From Bradyrhizobium sp. AZCC 1721 (lineage in GTDB: Bacteria > Pseudomonadota > Alphaproteobacteria > Rhizobiales > Xanthobacteraceae), in assembly GCF_036924715.1 (NCBI RefSeq), contig NZ_JAZHSB010000001.1, positions 5,137,001 through 5,201,000 on the forward strand: 64,000 nt of DNA. Reading direction: 5' to 3'. Positions 17,344 to 26,690 of this stretch are shown piece by piece. The translations under genes were made by a program, and so were the position numbers. Each line of letters starts with the position of its first letter. The stretch's first letter is position 1. Below the pieces are notes generated by a model that saw nothing but the letters and a program-made list of their open reading frames with translations, did no database searches and had not been told where the DNA came from.

Positions 17344-17644
17344 CCTCAGCTTCCTCCATCCACCTGTGTCAGACTAGCGAAAGATCGTGGGCGAACAAGC
17401 CGTTACGTCGTCAATCCAGATCGGCGGCGTTCTGGCAGGTAAGCCACGATGCGTTGGATTTTCGGGCTGAGAACGATCAGAAGACACTTGAGTTAGCACA
17501 ACGAGGACTTTCGTAGCAAACAGCCCATCACGCAACTAACAGCTGCAAGCCCGGTCATGTGGCACAGAGCGTGTCCTCCGATAAACCTTTCCTCGCATGC
17601 ACGAACTAGCTGTTTGGACGCCAAATCGCGCACAGGCCGCATAG
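17344..17644. other. Intergenic stretch without a recognisable gene
   Basis: About 300 bp lie between the cyclase gene start and the small secreted-protein remnant. Short frames here have no ribosome site or recognisable protein features. I see no tRNA-like or strong hairpin structure. It probably holds the cyclase gene's promoter. Confidence 0.5.
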
Positions 17645-17959
17645 GTTAGACCCGGCGCGCTTAGGCCAGCGCCCGAGGAGAATACCCAAGAAGAATTAGC
17701 GTTACTGGGCACGGCAGCTCTCCTTACCGCTGCGGTTGCAGCGCCGGCGGCCGCGCAGGAGGTGATCTACAATCCCGGCTACTGTGCACAATTCTATCCG
17801 AATGCAAATTGCCAGAACAAGGGACCTGACAGTCCCTACGCGGGCGACCACCAGCTACGCAGTCAGATTCGCGGAGCTTATGCGTGGGGAGCCGGTCCCT
17901 GTGCGATGGGCGCCGACTACTATGTCGGTCGCAACGGCCGCCGTTACGCCTGCTATTGA
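17645..17959 (+). pseudogene. Small secreted cysteine-containing protein, start codon apparently lost
   Basis: In frame with a stop at 17957 is a sequence with a clear Sec signal (LLGTAALLTAAVAAPAAAQ, codons from 17702). A mature part follows, EVIYNPGYCAQFYPNANC and a CY terminus, with four Cys in total. The open frame reaches back to a stop at 17642, but before the signal there is no ATG, GTG or TTG; only a GTG at 17762, after the signal, could start. A GAGGAG ribosome site is present at 17675-17680. Just after it, AAGAAGAATTAGCG could derive from an ATG-AAG-AAA-TTA-GCG start by one substitution and one base loss. A rare CTG start at 17705 is the alternative. Related small secreted proteins are common and uncharacterised in rhizobia. 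Confidence 0.6.
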
Positions 17960-18007
17960 TTACAAAATAGGCTGCCGACCCTGGCGCTGTGGCGCATTGG
18001 TCGGCAA

Positions 18008-18979
18008 CTATTCCTTGGCGATTCCCGTTTCCCTGATCACGCGCTCATACTTCGCGAACTGATCGCGCGTCATGGCGCGCAGCTCTTCCGCTGAACTGCC
18101 GCGCACGGCGAAACCCAGCTCTTCAAGCCTGCGGCGCACGTCAGGATCGCCAACCGCCTTCAGCACCTCGGCGTTCAGGCGGGCAACAATATGCTTCGGG
18201 GTACGGGCGGGAGCAAGAATTGCGAACCATGAATTGAAGAAGAAGCCGGGCAGACCGGATTCCGAGACGGTCGGCACATCGGGAAATTGCGACAATCTCC
18301 TCTCGGTGGTTACCCCGATCAGCTTGAGTCGGCCGCCGCGCACGAGCGTTGCGACCGTGCCGAGGCCCTGGAAACCTACGGGAATCTGGCCAGCGGCGAT
18401 GTCGGTTGCGGCCTGGGTGGCGCCCTTGTAAGGCACATGCGTGAGCGATATGCCGGCGGCCGACGCGAACATCGCCATCGCCAGATGCTGCGGACTGCCC
18501 GGCCCGCCCGAACCATAGTCGATCTTGCCAGGCGTCGCCTTCGCGGCCGCGATCAGATCTGCTGCGTTCTTGAAGCTGGCCTGATTGTTGGCCACCAGCC
18601 CCCACTCCACCGTCGCGACCAGCGACACCGGCTCGAAGTCCTTCAGGATATCCCAGCGCATCTTGGACTGCAGGTTCGGCACCATCGTCATGATGCTGTC
18701 GTTGAACCCGCCAATCGTGTAGCCGTCCGGTTCGGCGCGGGCGACGGCCTCCGCCCCGATCAGGCCTGAAGCGCCCGGCTGGTTCAGGATCACGATCTGC
18801 TGGCCCATATTGTCGGCCATCTTCTGGGTGACGATCCGCGCAGCGACGTCGACCGCACTTGCCGCGGCCAGCGGCACGATCATCTTGATGGGCCGGTCCG
18901 GATAGTTCCCCTGCGCCATCGCATGATGGCCTAGGAGCAAGGCAAGCGCTGGAATCACCAGATGAAGCGGCTGCATCAT
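18008..18979 (-). CDS. Bug/TctC-family tripartite tricarboxylate transporter binding protein
   Basis: This is a 323-residue periplasmic receptor. The signal MMQPLHLVIPALALLLG (cleavage near AMAQG) is followed by the family opening NYPDRPIKMIVPLAAASAVD and later by LTHVPYKGATQAATDIAAG. The carboxylate ligand is unknown. The frame is open to 19114, but that would overlap the next gene and place extra residues before the signal. The double ATG at 18976-18979 follows a run of G residues that can serve as ribosome site; the second ATG has the better spacing. No permease genes are adjacent. It lies downstream of the phosphodiesterase gene on the same strand but probably has its own promoter. Confidence 0.9.
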   Translation of the reverse strand: MMQPLHLVIPALALLLGHHAMAQGNYPDRPIKMIVPLAAASAVDVAARIVTQKMADNMGQQIVILNQPGASGLIGAEAVARAEPDGYTIGGFNDSIMTMVPNLQSKMRWDILKDFEPVSLVATVEWGLVANNQASFKNAADLIAAAKATPGKIDYGSGGPGSPQHLAMAMFASAAGISLTHVPYKGATQAATDIAAGQIPVGFQGLGTVATLVRGGRLKLIGVTTERRLSQFPDVPTVSESGLPGFFFNSWFAILAPARTPKHIVARLNAEVLKAVGDPDVRRRLEELGFAVRGSSAEELRAMTRDQFAKYERVIRETGIAKE

Positions 18980-19088
18980 TCCCCCCAATATGAGCGGCAC
19001 CAACCTTAGGAATGCGGCCGCCATTTTGGGAAAGATTGCGCCCGATGTTCGGCTTATGCAATCGGTCCGGCCGGGGAATGCCGCACGG

Positions 19089-19928
19089 CTACAGCAGCTT
19101 CCCATCTGGCCCAAAAAACGGATGTGGGCCGTCGAACGTGCCTATCGGCACTTGATGGGTAACGACCGTGCCGAACCCCTCACCCGGAAACCAGCTATGG
19201 AGATGAAAGGCCGGCGGCTCCACCTTGAAGGAAGGTTCGCGCAGTTCGGCCAGATCAAGATCGACGGCATGGTTGGGGGCGGGACAGATCGTGGTCGGTA
19301 CGCCCGCAAACGTGGTCAGTGCCGCGCGGTGCACATGTCCAGTTGCGATCAATTGCACGCGGGGATGACGACGCACGATCGGCGCGAGTTCGCTTGCATT
19401 GAGGAGATTCTGACGGTCCATGTGCCAAATTCCGGCCTTGAACGGCGGATGGTGCAGAAACAGCAGCGCCGGCCGGTCTGGCGACGAAGCCAGCATCGCG
19501 TCAAGCCATTGCAACGTGAGCCCATCGAGTTCGCCATGCGGCTTTCGGTGTACGCTTGAATCCAGCAACAGCAGATCGAGCCCCGCAACCTCGATCCTCT
19601 GATTGAGCGGCCCTGATACGAAGGCATAGGACGCGGAAGGAAACGCGGCACGCATCAATTCGCGCGAGTCGTGATTGCCGGGAATGCCGGCGTACGGAAG
19701 CTTGAGCGGCGCCAGCAGCCGATTGAGATATTGATACTCCTCGGCCGTCGGCGTGTCCGCCAGATCACCGGAGACCACTACAAAATCGGGCGCAGGCCTG
19801 AATTCGTTCAGGGCGGCAACGCAACGTTCGAGCGCCTTTGCAGTATCCACCTTGCCATAGGCAAGTGCTCCCGGCGGCTTGATGTGCAGATCAGAAATCT
19901 GGGCAATATGAACCGGCATTGGCGACAT
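19089..19928 (-). CDS. Metallophosphoesterase (CpdA/GpdQ-like phosphodiesterase)
   Basis: This is a 279-residue calcineurin-like phosphoesterase. The dimetal motifs are in order: DLH (ISDLHIKPPG, residue 13), GDLAD (VSGDLADTP, near 54), GNHDS (near 84), a later His pair in LFLHHPPF, and GHVH (ATGHVHRA). Such enzymes cleave phosphodiesters such as cAMP or glycerophosphodiesters. It is the last gene of the ABC transporter operon, 8 bp after the ATPase gene, so it probably cleaves the imported substrate. That makes a glycerophosphodiester or similar organophosphate a reasonable guess for the transporter, but this is inference. Confidence 0.9.
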   Translation of the reverse strand: MSPMPVHIAQISDLHIKPPGALAYGKVDTAKALERCVAALNEFRPAPDFVVVSGDLADTPTAEEYQYLNRLLAPLKLPYAGIPGNHDSRELMRAAFPSASYAFVSGPLNQRIEVAGLDLLLLDSSVHRKPHGELDGLTLQWLDAMLASSPDRPALLFLHHPPFKAGIWHMDRQNLLNASELAPIVRRHPRVQLIATGHVHRAALTTFAGVPTTICPAPNHAVDLDLAELREPSFKVEPPAFHLHSWFPGEGFGTVVTHQVPIGTFDGPHPFFGPDGKLL

Positions 19929-19936
19929 CGACTTTC

Positions 19937-20998
19937 TCAGCTTTCGGGCGGCAACAGACGGACGGCGTCTGGCGAAATCGATAATCCGATCCGTTCGCCG
20001 GACTTGGCCCGGACCGTATTCGGCGCATCGACGGTGAACGACCTGTTAGACACGCCGCTGACCACCAGCCGTTGCCTGTCACCAATGAAGCTGACGCTGT
20101 CGATGATGCCTGAAAGCGGCGCGCTTTCGGCTGCCACCACGCGTATGGTCTCGGGGCGAATCATCGCCACTGCGGCCGGTAAATTCGCATCGCCGTCAAT
20201 CGGCTGACGTCCGCCCGGCAATACCAAGTGACCATTCTCGACGGCCGCCTCGAGGATATTCGCCGCGCCGATGAATTCGGCGACAAAGCGACTGTTCGGC
20301 GTGAAGTAGATCTCGCGCGGCGTGCCGATCTGGGCAATCTTCCCCTTCTGCATGACCACGACACGGTCGCCGAGCTCCATGGCCTCGGACTGATCATGCG
20401 TCACGTAAATCGTGGTGATGCCGAGCGCGCGCAGCAGGCGGTTCAGCTCGCCGCGCAGCCGGTCACGCAGGGCGGCATCGAGCGCCGTCAGCGGTTCGTC
20501 GAGCAACAGGATGCCCGGCCGGATCGCTACCGCGCGCGCCAGCGCCACCCGCTGCCGCTGGCCGCCTGAAAGCTGGTCGATCCGGCGGTGCTCCAGCCCG
20601 GAGATATTGGTCAGCGCCACCAGTTCGGCAACGCGCGCCGCCCGCTCCTTCCTCGGTACGCCGCGGATATTCAATCCATAACCGATATTATCGGATACGG
20701 TCATATTGGGGAAAAGCGCATAGGACTGAAACACCATGCCCACGTTACGCCGCTCTATCGGCACCGCCGTCATGTCTTTGCCGTCGAACAGTACCCTGCC
20801 GCCTGCATCGGGCAGTTCGAGGCCGGCGATAATGCGCAGCATGGTGGTCTTGCCGCAACCGGAGGGGCCGAGCAGCACCAGTGTTTCACCACGGGCGATC
20901 TCGAGCGTTGCAGGTTCAAGCGCGCGCGTTCCGTCGGCGAAGGTCTTGCCGCAGGCCTCGATACGCACCGAGGCGCCGTGTCCGGCCTGCGCACTCAT
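19937..20998 (-). CDS. ABC transporter ATP-binding protein (Fbp/Pot-type)
   Basis: This is a 353-residue ATPase with Walker A GPSGCGKTT (residues 44-52), Q-loop Gln91, signature LSGGQ (143-147), Walker B LLLDEP (164-169) and the H-loop VTHDQSEAM. A C-terminal TOBE-like domain (about 280-350) is typical of iron, polyamine and phosphonate-type importers. Its start overlaps the stop of the upstream permease gene by 4 bp. It energises the two permeases encoded at 20995-22600. Confidence 0.95.
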   Translation of the reverse strand: MSAQAGHGASVRIEACGKTFADGTRALEPATLEIARGETLVLLGPSGCGKTTMLRIIAGLELPDAGGRVLFDGKDMTAVPIERRNVGMVFQSYALFPNMTVSDNIGYGLNIRGVPRKERAARVAELVALTNISGLEHRRIDQLSGGQRQRVALARAVAIRPGILLLDEPLTALDAALRDRLRGELNRLLRALGITTIYVTHDQSEAMELGDRVVVMQKGKIAQIGTPREIYFTPNSRFVAEFIGAANILEAAVENGHLVLPGGRQPIDGDANLPAAVAMIRPETIRVVAAESAPLSGIIDSVSFIGDRQRLVVSGVSNRSFTVDAPNTVRAKSGERIGLSISPDAVRLLPPES

Positions 20999-21780
20999 CT
21001 CTTCTGTTCCTTCTCGGCAAACAATTGCATAGCGACCAGCAACGGAATGATCATCACGAAGAAGATCAGCGTATAGGCCGAGGCCACTTCCAGCCGCATC
21101 GAGGCATAGCTGTCGGCGAGCCCGATCGGCAATGTCTTGGTCAATGGCGTGTGCAGCATCCAGGTCAGGTTGAATTCACCGAGTGACAGCGTCACCACCA
21201 TCAGGCTGCCCGCCAATATGCCGGGCAGAGCATTGGGGACGATCACGTCGCGGAAGCGCCGCCACGGCGATGCGCCGAGCGATGCCGCACCCTCGTCCAG
21301 CGTTTTGATGTCGACTGTCGCGAACACAGCCATCACGGATCGCACCATGAAGGGCATCGTGAAGATGACATGGCCCGCGAGAATGAACAGCCAGGAGCGG
21401 CGAAAGTCGCCGAAACCTCCATAGGTCAGGAGCAATGCCAGTGCGATGGCCAGGCCAGGGATCGCCAACGGCAGGGTGATGATCTCCTCGACGATCCGCG
21501 ACAGGCGCCCTCCCCGCACATGCAAGGCATAGGCGGCTGGAACGCCTGCGACGAGCGCCACTGCAAGAGTTGCAAATGCAACCACGAATGAAAGCAGGAT
21601 GGTGCCAGCATAAAGCTCCCATACCTGCACAACCCATTGCAAGGTCACGCCGGATTGGATGCCGCGGAAGTAGTTCACGGTGACGCCGGCGGAGATCGAC
21701 AGAATCGCGGGCACCACCAGGAATCCGGCTACCAGCAGGGTGAAGATGAACTGGCCGATGAAGATCAGGCGATCACGCAT
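20995..21780 (-). CDS. ABC transporter permease
   Basis: This is a 261-residue inner-membrane permease with about six helices and the ATPase-contacting EAA motif (LDEGAASLGASPWRRFRDVIVPNALPG, near residue 165). It begins MRDRLIFIGQFIFTLLVAGF. The frame is open to 21858, but the ATG at 21780 avoids overlap with the preceding permease gene, whose stop is 4 bp away. It is the second permease of the heterodimeric importer. Confidence 0.92.
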   Translation of the reverse strand: MRDRLIFIGQFIFTLLVAGFLVVPAILSISAGVTVNYFRGIQSGVTLQWVVQVWELYAGTILLSFVVAFATLAVALVAGVPAAYALHVRGGRLSRIVEEIITLPLAIPGLAIALALLLTYGGFGDFRRSWLFILAGHVIFTMPFMVRSVMAVFATVDIKTLDEGAASLGASPWRRFRDVIVPNALPGILAGSLMVVTLSLGEFNLTWMLHTPLTKTLPIGLADSYASMRLEVASAYTLIFFVMIIPLLVAMQLFAEKEQKR

Positions 21781-21784
21781 GGTC

Positions 21785-22600
21785 TCATCCAGCCGCCGCA
21801 ACGGCACTTCCGCTGAAGGAGCGGGCAAGCGCAAGAATAAGCCAGGTAATGACGCCAAGCCCGACCGACAGCGCGGCCGAGATCGAGAAATTCGCAGCCA
21901 GCGTGAATTCGGTATAGATCAGCATCGGCAGTACATCGATGTTCGTCGCCAGCGTAAATGCCGTTCCGAACGCCCCCATCGCGGTCGCAAACGCGATTGC
22001 GCCGGAGGCGACGAAGGCCGGCGCCAGGGCCGGCAGGACGACATCACGCTGCACGGCCCAAGGGCTCGCGCCGAGCGAGCGCGCGGCCTCTTCCAAGCCT
22101 GTATCAAGCTTCTGCACCGCGGCCATGATGGTGAGGATGACGCGCGGGATGGAGAAATACAGATATCCAAGAAACAATCCGTAGATCGAATAGGCAAAGA
22201 CAAGCTTCTCGCCAAACACGCGGTTCGAGAAATCGCCGATCAGGCCCTGTCGACCGGCGAGAAGAATGATCATGAAGCCGACCACCACGCCAGGAAACGC
22301 CAGAGGAAAGGTCAGCATCGCAATCAGAATGGCGCGGCCGGGGAAACGATGCCGCTGCAGGAACATCCCGGCGACCGTCGCCACGATCAGGGTCACAATG
22401 GTGGTCGCGGTAGCTAGCAAGACCGTGTTGAGGAGGGTCGCCCGGTAACGCGGCTCGGTCAGGATCGCGAGATACCCCGCGAGCCCCTGTGGTCCCGCTG
22501 CTCCGGTTACAACAAGCCGCGCCATCGGCAACAGGAAAAATGCCGCCGTCACTACCGCAAGCGGCAGCAGGCATAACCAGACAAAAGACCTATGCGACAT
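21785..22600 (-). CDS. ABC transporter permease
   Basis: This is a 271-residue inner-membrane permease with about six helices and the EAA loop LEEAARSLGASPWAVQRDVV near residue 170. The start at 22600 (MSHRSFVWLCLLPLAVV) places the first membrane helix right at the N-terminus; the upstream open frame to 22735 overlaps the binding-protein gene and is not protein-like. It follows the binding-protein gene by 37 bp, a gap that holds a short hairpin. Confidence 0.92.
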   Translation of the reverse strand: MSHRSFVWLCLLPLAVVTAAFFLLPMARLVVTGAAGPQGLAGYLAILTEPRYRATLLNTVLLATATTIVTLIVATVAGMFLQRHRFPGRAILIAMLTFPLAFPGVVVGFMIILLAGRQGLIGDFSNRVFGEKLVFAYSIYGLFLGYLYFSIPRVILTIMAAVQKLDTGLEEAARSLGASPWAVQRDVVLPALAPAFVASGAIAFATAMGAFGTAFTLATNIDVLPMLIYTEFTLAANFSISAALSVGLGVITWLILALARSFSGSAVAAAG

Positions 22601-22606
22601 CGGAAA

Positions 22607-22631
22607 ATGGTGCCCCGGCGAGAGGCGCCAT
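22607..22631 (-). promoter_or_regulatory. Stem-loop between ABC binding-protein and permease genes
   Basis: ATGGTGCC (22607-22614) faces GGCGCCAT (22624-22631): seven of eight pairs match, with a 9-nt loop. It fills most of the 37-bp gap between the binding-protein stop and the permease start. No T tract is present. Confidence 0.5.
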
Positions 22632-22637
22632 ATTGCC

Positions 22638-23645
22638 TCAGCGAACCTCGGCGAGATAGCGATCGACAAAGCCTTTTTGCACGTTTTCCATCTGGCCCCA
22701 GTCGACGTTCTTCGCACGCGCATATTCGCTGTCATGCAGGAATTTCTTCTTCACCGCCTCGGGCAGATCGATCGGCCGCGCCGGCCGAAGGTAGGCGTTG
22801 GTCCAGATCGCCTGTCCCTTGTCCGACAAAAGATAGTCCAGCACCTTCTTGGCCTTGTCCTTATTGGGCGCGTTCTTGACGAGGCCGGCGACATAGGGAA
22901 ACACCACCGACCCCTCGCAGGGGATCACGAATTCAAAATTGCCCTTCTCGGAGTACTTCGCGCGATAGGCGTTGAAATCATAATCGAACAGGATCGGCAT
23001 CTCTCCGGAGACGACGCGGGCGTAGGAAGTCTGCTTGGGGACAATCGGGTCGTTCTTCCGCAGGTCCTTGAAGAAGTTAATCGCAGGATCGAAGTTCGCT
23101 TCGGAGCCACCGAGCGCCAGATTGATCGCGACCGCGCCGACATACCCGACGGCGGCCGACGACGGATCGAGATAACCGACCATCCCTTTATAGTCGGGCT
23201 TCAGGAGATCCTTCCAGCAGGTCGGCACCGGCTTGCCGCCAAGCGCGTCCTTGTTCACGAACAGGCCAAGCGTGCCGGAATGAATCGCGGTCCAGTGGCC
23301 GTCGGCATCCTTCAGGCCGGCGGGGACCTGGTCCCATTTCGCCGGTTTGTAAGGCTCAAGCGCATCCTGCGCCTTGGCCTTCATACCAAAGGTAACACCG
23401 AAATAGCCGATATCACCCACCGGGTTATTCTTCTCGGCAAGTATCTGAGCAAGCGCTTGGCCGGAATTCTTGTTGTCGTGCGGGATATCGTAGTTGAGGT
23501 CGGCTTTGAGGGCCTTGAGCATGGAAGCCCAGTCCGCCCATTCCGGCGGGCAATTGTAGCAAATGACGTCGGCCGCTTTGGCGGATTGCCAGGGCGCGAT
23601 TAGCAACAGCGCCAGCAAGGCAAGAACAAAACGGGCGGTCTTCAT
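22638..23645 (-). CDS. ABC transporter solute-binding protein
   Basis: This is a 335-residue periplasmic receptor with a Sec signal (MKTARFVLALLALLLIAP, cleavage near AKAA). The mature protein starts with DVICYNCPPEWADW; the paired cysteines there and in VPTCWKDLL and VIPCEGSV are notable. The overall pattern (YKGMVGYLDPSSAAVGYVGA, SGEMPILFDYDFNAYRAKY) is that of family 1 receptors for iron, polyamine or phosphorylated ligands. It is the first gene of a five-gene operon ending in a phosphodiesterase. Confidence 0.92.
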   Translation of the reverse strand: MKTARFVLALLALLLIAPWQSAKAADVICYNCPPEWADWASMLKALKADLNYDIPHDNKNSGQALAQILAEKNNPVGDIGYFGVTFGMKAKAQDALEPYKPAKWDQVPAGLKDADGHWTAIHSGTLGLFVNKDALGGKPVPTCWKDLLKPDYKGMVGYLDPSSAAVGYVGAVAINLALGGSEANFDPAINFFKDLRKNDPIVPKQTSYARVVSGEMPILFDYDFNAYRAKYSEKGNFEFVIPCEGSVVFPYVAGLVKNAPNKDKAKKVLDYLLSDKGQAIWTNAYLRPARPIDLPEAVKKKFLHDSEYARAKNVDWGQMENVQKGFVDRYLAEVR

Positions 23646-23814
23646 GGGAAACTCCGGGTTAGGGCGGCAATTGACGATCTCATCACCAATCGGTGTGACG
23701 TATAGGCCGCGTATGAAGGTTTTGCGACACAGCGTTTTGCGGAGAAGGCCGCAGCGCCGCCCGGCGCGCCATCAACGTCCGCCCTGCCCCCTGATCAAAT
23801 TTATCGCGGTCGCA

Positions 23815-26208
23815 TTAGATGCGTCCCAAGGCGCTCAGAATAACCTGAGGCGTCAGGGGGATTTCCGTGATGATTGTCCCAAACGGTCTGAGCGCGTCGT
23901 TGACCGCATTGGTCACGGCGGCCGCCGCACCTGCCGTGCCGGCTTCCCCTGCGCCCTTCGCGCCCAGTTCCGATTCGAGGGTCGGTGAAACCACATGTCC
24001 GACGTCGATGTCCGGCATTTCACCGGACATCGGAACGAGATAGTCGGCCATATTTGCGTTGGTGAGTTGGCCACGTTCGTCATACACGCATTTCTCGAAT
24101 AGCGCGGCGCCAAGCCCCTGCACCACGCCGCCTCTGATCTGCTCATCAACCAGTTGCGGGTTGATGATCGTGCCGCAATCCTCGACCACCCAGTGCTTCA
24201 GCAGCTTCACAAAACCCGTATCGGGATCAAGCTCCAGCCATGAGGCCTGAACGCCATTGGTGAAGGCGAAAGGATATTCGCGCGGGACAAAGTGCCTGGT
24301 CGCCATCAATTCGGGCTGAATGCCCGGCGGCAGCGTGTCGGGGCGGAAATAGACAATTCGCGCGAGCTCGCTCAGATCGATCCGCGGCGCGCCATCGACG
24401 ACATTCACTACCGCGTTGTTGACAATATCGAGTTCGCTTGGCGTCGATTGCAGGACGGCAGCCGCTACGTCGAGGATGTTCCTGCGCAGTACCTTGGCGG
24501 CTTGAAGCGCGGCCTCTCCACCGATACCAGCGCCGCGCGAAGCCCAGGTGCCGCCACCATACGGCGTATTGTCGGTGTCGCCCAGGATTACGCGGACGCG
24601 ATCCATTGAGACGCCAAGCACGCTTCCGACGATCTGTGCGGTAAGCGATTCCGATCCCTGCCCCTGCTCGGTGATACTTGTTTGGCAGATCACTGACCCC
24701 TGCGCATCAAGCCGCACCGCGACACCGTCCTGCGAGGATATCTTCGCACCGCCTACGCCATAAAACGCTGCACTCGGATTGGTAACTTCGATGAAGCTGG
24801 CGATGCCGATGCCACGATGGATGTTCTTCCTTCGCAGGGCGGCCTGCTCAGCGCGCAACGCATCGTAGTCCATCATTTGGACGAGCTTGGCGAGCGCCGC
24901 ATGGTGCGACAACTGCTCGAAGCGCAGACCTGATGGCGAGGCGCAGGGGTAGGCGTCGTCGGCAATCAGATTGCGGCGACGGATTTCAACCGGATCCATG
25001 GCAATCTTCATCGCCGCCAGATCGACCAGGCCCTCCGTCACCGAGCAGGCAATCGGATGGCCAACTGCACGGTACTGGCACATCACGTTCTTGTTCTGGA
25101 ATACGACGCGGGCACGGGCACGGTAATTCCCGGTCACATAGGGCCCGCCGACGAGATTGACGACCTGATTGGCCTCGATCGCGCTGGTGCGCGGGTACAT
25201 GGAATAAGGCCCGATGCCCGTAAGATCGTCGATCTCGAATGCCATGATGGTGCCATCGCGCTTGACGCCGATCTTTCCCTTGCAGCGATGGTCGCGGGCA
25301 TGAATATCGGTGTTGAAGCTCTCGACCCGGTCGGCGACGAACTTGACCGGACGCCGCAGAAGTTTGGATAGTGCGTAGGTCGCCATCTCGTCGGCATAGA
25401 TATGGACCTTGATACCGAAGGAGCCGCCGACGTCCTTGCAGACGACGCGGACCTGTGATTCCTTCAAGCCAAGATGGAGCGCCGCGATATTCTGCACCAT
25501 ATGCGGCGCCTGCGTGCCTTGATAGATGGTCAGCCTGGCTTCCGCGGCGTTCCAGTCTGCCACCACCGCGCGCGGCTCCAGCGTCACGCCGGTGTGCCGT
25601 CCGAAAACGAACTCTGCTTCGACCACCTCGTCGGACTCGGCAAAGGCCTGACCGACGGCGCCCGCATCGTGAATGCGCTCGAACGCCAGGTTGTCCCCAA
25701 GAGAGGCGTGGATCACAGGCGTTGCCGGATCGAGCGCAGCACGCATATCCGTTACGGCGTGCAGCTCCTCATATTTAACCAAGACATGCTCTGCGGCGTC
25801 CTCGGCCTGTGCGCGGCTGGCCGCCACCACGGCAGCGACCGCTTCACCCTGCCAGCACACCCGGTCGACAGCGATCGCACTTTGCGGGGCGGATTTGAGT
25901 CCCTTCAGATGCGAAAGCACGCCGACCCACGGCGTGATGACGGTCGATAGCTCCCTGCCTGAAACGACAGCGATCACGCCGGGCATCTGCTTGGCCGCTG
26001 AGGTCTCGATGCCAACGATCCTCGCGTGCGCGTGCGGCGACCGTAGGAACACGGCATGCGCCATGCGCGGCAGCTCGATGTCACTGACATAGAGCCCACG
26101 TCCCTGCATCAGCCGATCGAGGTTCGGCCGCGGCACTGCCTTCCCGATATACGAGTTCGGGCGATCCAGCACAGAAAGTGTTTGAGGATTTGCCCGCTCC
26201 GATGTCAT
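23815..26208 (-). CDS. Molybdopterin-binding large subunit, CoxL-like hydroxylase (not CO dehydrogenase)
   Basis: This is a 797-residue catalytic subunit of the xanthine dehydrogenase/CO dehydrogenase family. An a/b-hammerhead domain is N-terminal (MQGRGLYVSDIELPRMAHAV). The molybdenum domain has GGSFGIKVHIYADE near residue 262 and a catalytic Glu in GAKGAGEAGT near 747. The active-site loop reads QYRAVGHP near residue 378, not the AYRCSFR loop of true CO dehydrogenase nor the usual AYRGAGRP. The start at 26208 gives the ATGA overlap with the small-subunit gene; an in-frame start 24 bp upstream is less likely. With the FAD and FeS subunits it forms a complete three-subunit hydroxylase for an unknown substrate. 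Confidence 0.92.
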   Translation of the reverse strand: MTSERANPQTLSVLDRPNSYIGKAVPRPNLDRLMQGRGLYVSDIELPRMAHAVFLRSPHAHARIVGIETSAAKQMPGVIAVVSGRELSTVITPWVGVLSHLKGLKSAPQSAIAVDRVCWQGEAVAAVVAASRAQAEDAAEHVLVKYEELHAVTDMRAALDPATPVIHASLGDNLAFERIHDAGAVGQAFAESDEVVEAEFVFGRHTGVTLEPRAVVADWNAAEARLTIYQGTQAPHMVQNIAALHLGLKESQVRVVCKDVGGSFGIKVHIYADEMATYALSKLLRRPVKFVADRVESFNTDIHARDHRCKGKIGVKRDGTIMAFEIDDLTGIGPYSMYPRTSAIEANQVVNLVGGPYVTGNYRARARVVFQNKNVMCQYRAVGHPIACSVTEGLVDLAAMKIAMDPVEIRRRNLIADDAYPCASPSGLRFEQLSHHAALAKLVQMMDYDALRAEQAALRRKNIHRGIGIASFIEVTNPSAAFYGVGGAKISSQDGVAVRLDAQGSVICQTSITEQGQGSESLTAQIVGSVLGVSMDRVRVILGDTDNTPYGGGTWASRGAGIGGEAALQAAKVLRRNILDVAAAVLQSTPSELDIVNNAVVNVVDGAPRIDLSELARIVYFRPDTLPPGIQPELMATRHFVPREYPFAFTNGVQASWLELDPDTGFVKLLKHWVVEDCGTIINPQLVDEQIRGGVVQGLGAALFEKCVYDERGQLTNANMADYLVPMSGEMPDIDVGHVVSPTLESELGAKGAGEAGTAGAAAAVTNAVNDALRPFGTIITEIPLTPQVILSALGRI

Positions 26209-26690
26209 GGCCGGCGTCCCGTGCGCGCCCACGCTGTGCTCTCGATGGCGTCAACGATTGCCTGGTAACCCGTACAGCGACAATAATTGCCGGAAAGATG
26301 TTCGCGTATCCGCTCTCGATCCGGACACGGCGATTGCTTCAGCAGATCCTGCGCCGCCATCAGCATTCCCGGCGTGCAGAAACCGCACTGCAGTGCGTTA
26401 CGCTCCCGGAATGCTGACTGCAAATCGGCAATTTCGCCGCTATCGGACACCCCCTCGATCGTCTCGATCGCTGCATTGTGCGTCTGAACCGCGAGCATCA
26501 GGCAGGAGCGGACGATGTCGCCGTTGACGCGGACCGTGCATGCCCCACACACGCCATGTTCGCATCCGACATGCGTGCCGGTCAGCTTGAGATGCTCACG
26601 AAGAAAATCCGCCAAATTCAGGCGCGGCAGTACATTCGCTTCGACGAGCTCTCCATTTACACTCAACGCAATCGCAACCGTAGCCGTCAC
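26205..26690 (-). CDS. (2Fe-2S)-binding small subunit, CoxS-like
   Basis: This is a 161-residue electron-transfer subunit. The first cluster motif is C-x4-C-x2-C in GCEHGVCGAC with a later Cys in VRSCLML. The second is CGFC (QCGFCTPGMLM) with CRC (NYCRCTGYQAIVDAI). It overlaps the FAD subunit and the large subunit by 4 bp each, so the three are translationally coupled and made in equal amounts. Confidence 0.95.
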   Translation of the reverse strand: MTATVAIALSVNGELVEANVLPRLNLADFLREHLKLTGTHVGCEHGVCGACTVRVNGDIVRSCLMLAVQTHNAAIETIEGVSDSGEIADLQSAFRERNALQCGFCTPGMLMAAQDLLKQSPCPDRERIREHLSGNYCRCTGYQAIVDAIESTAWARTGRRP

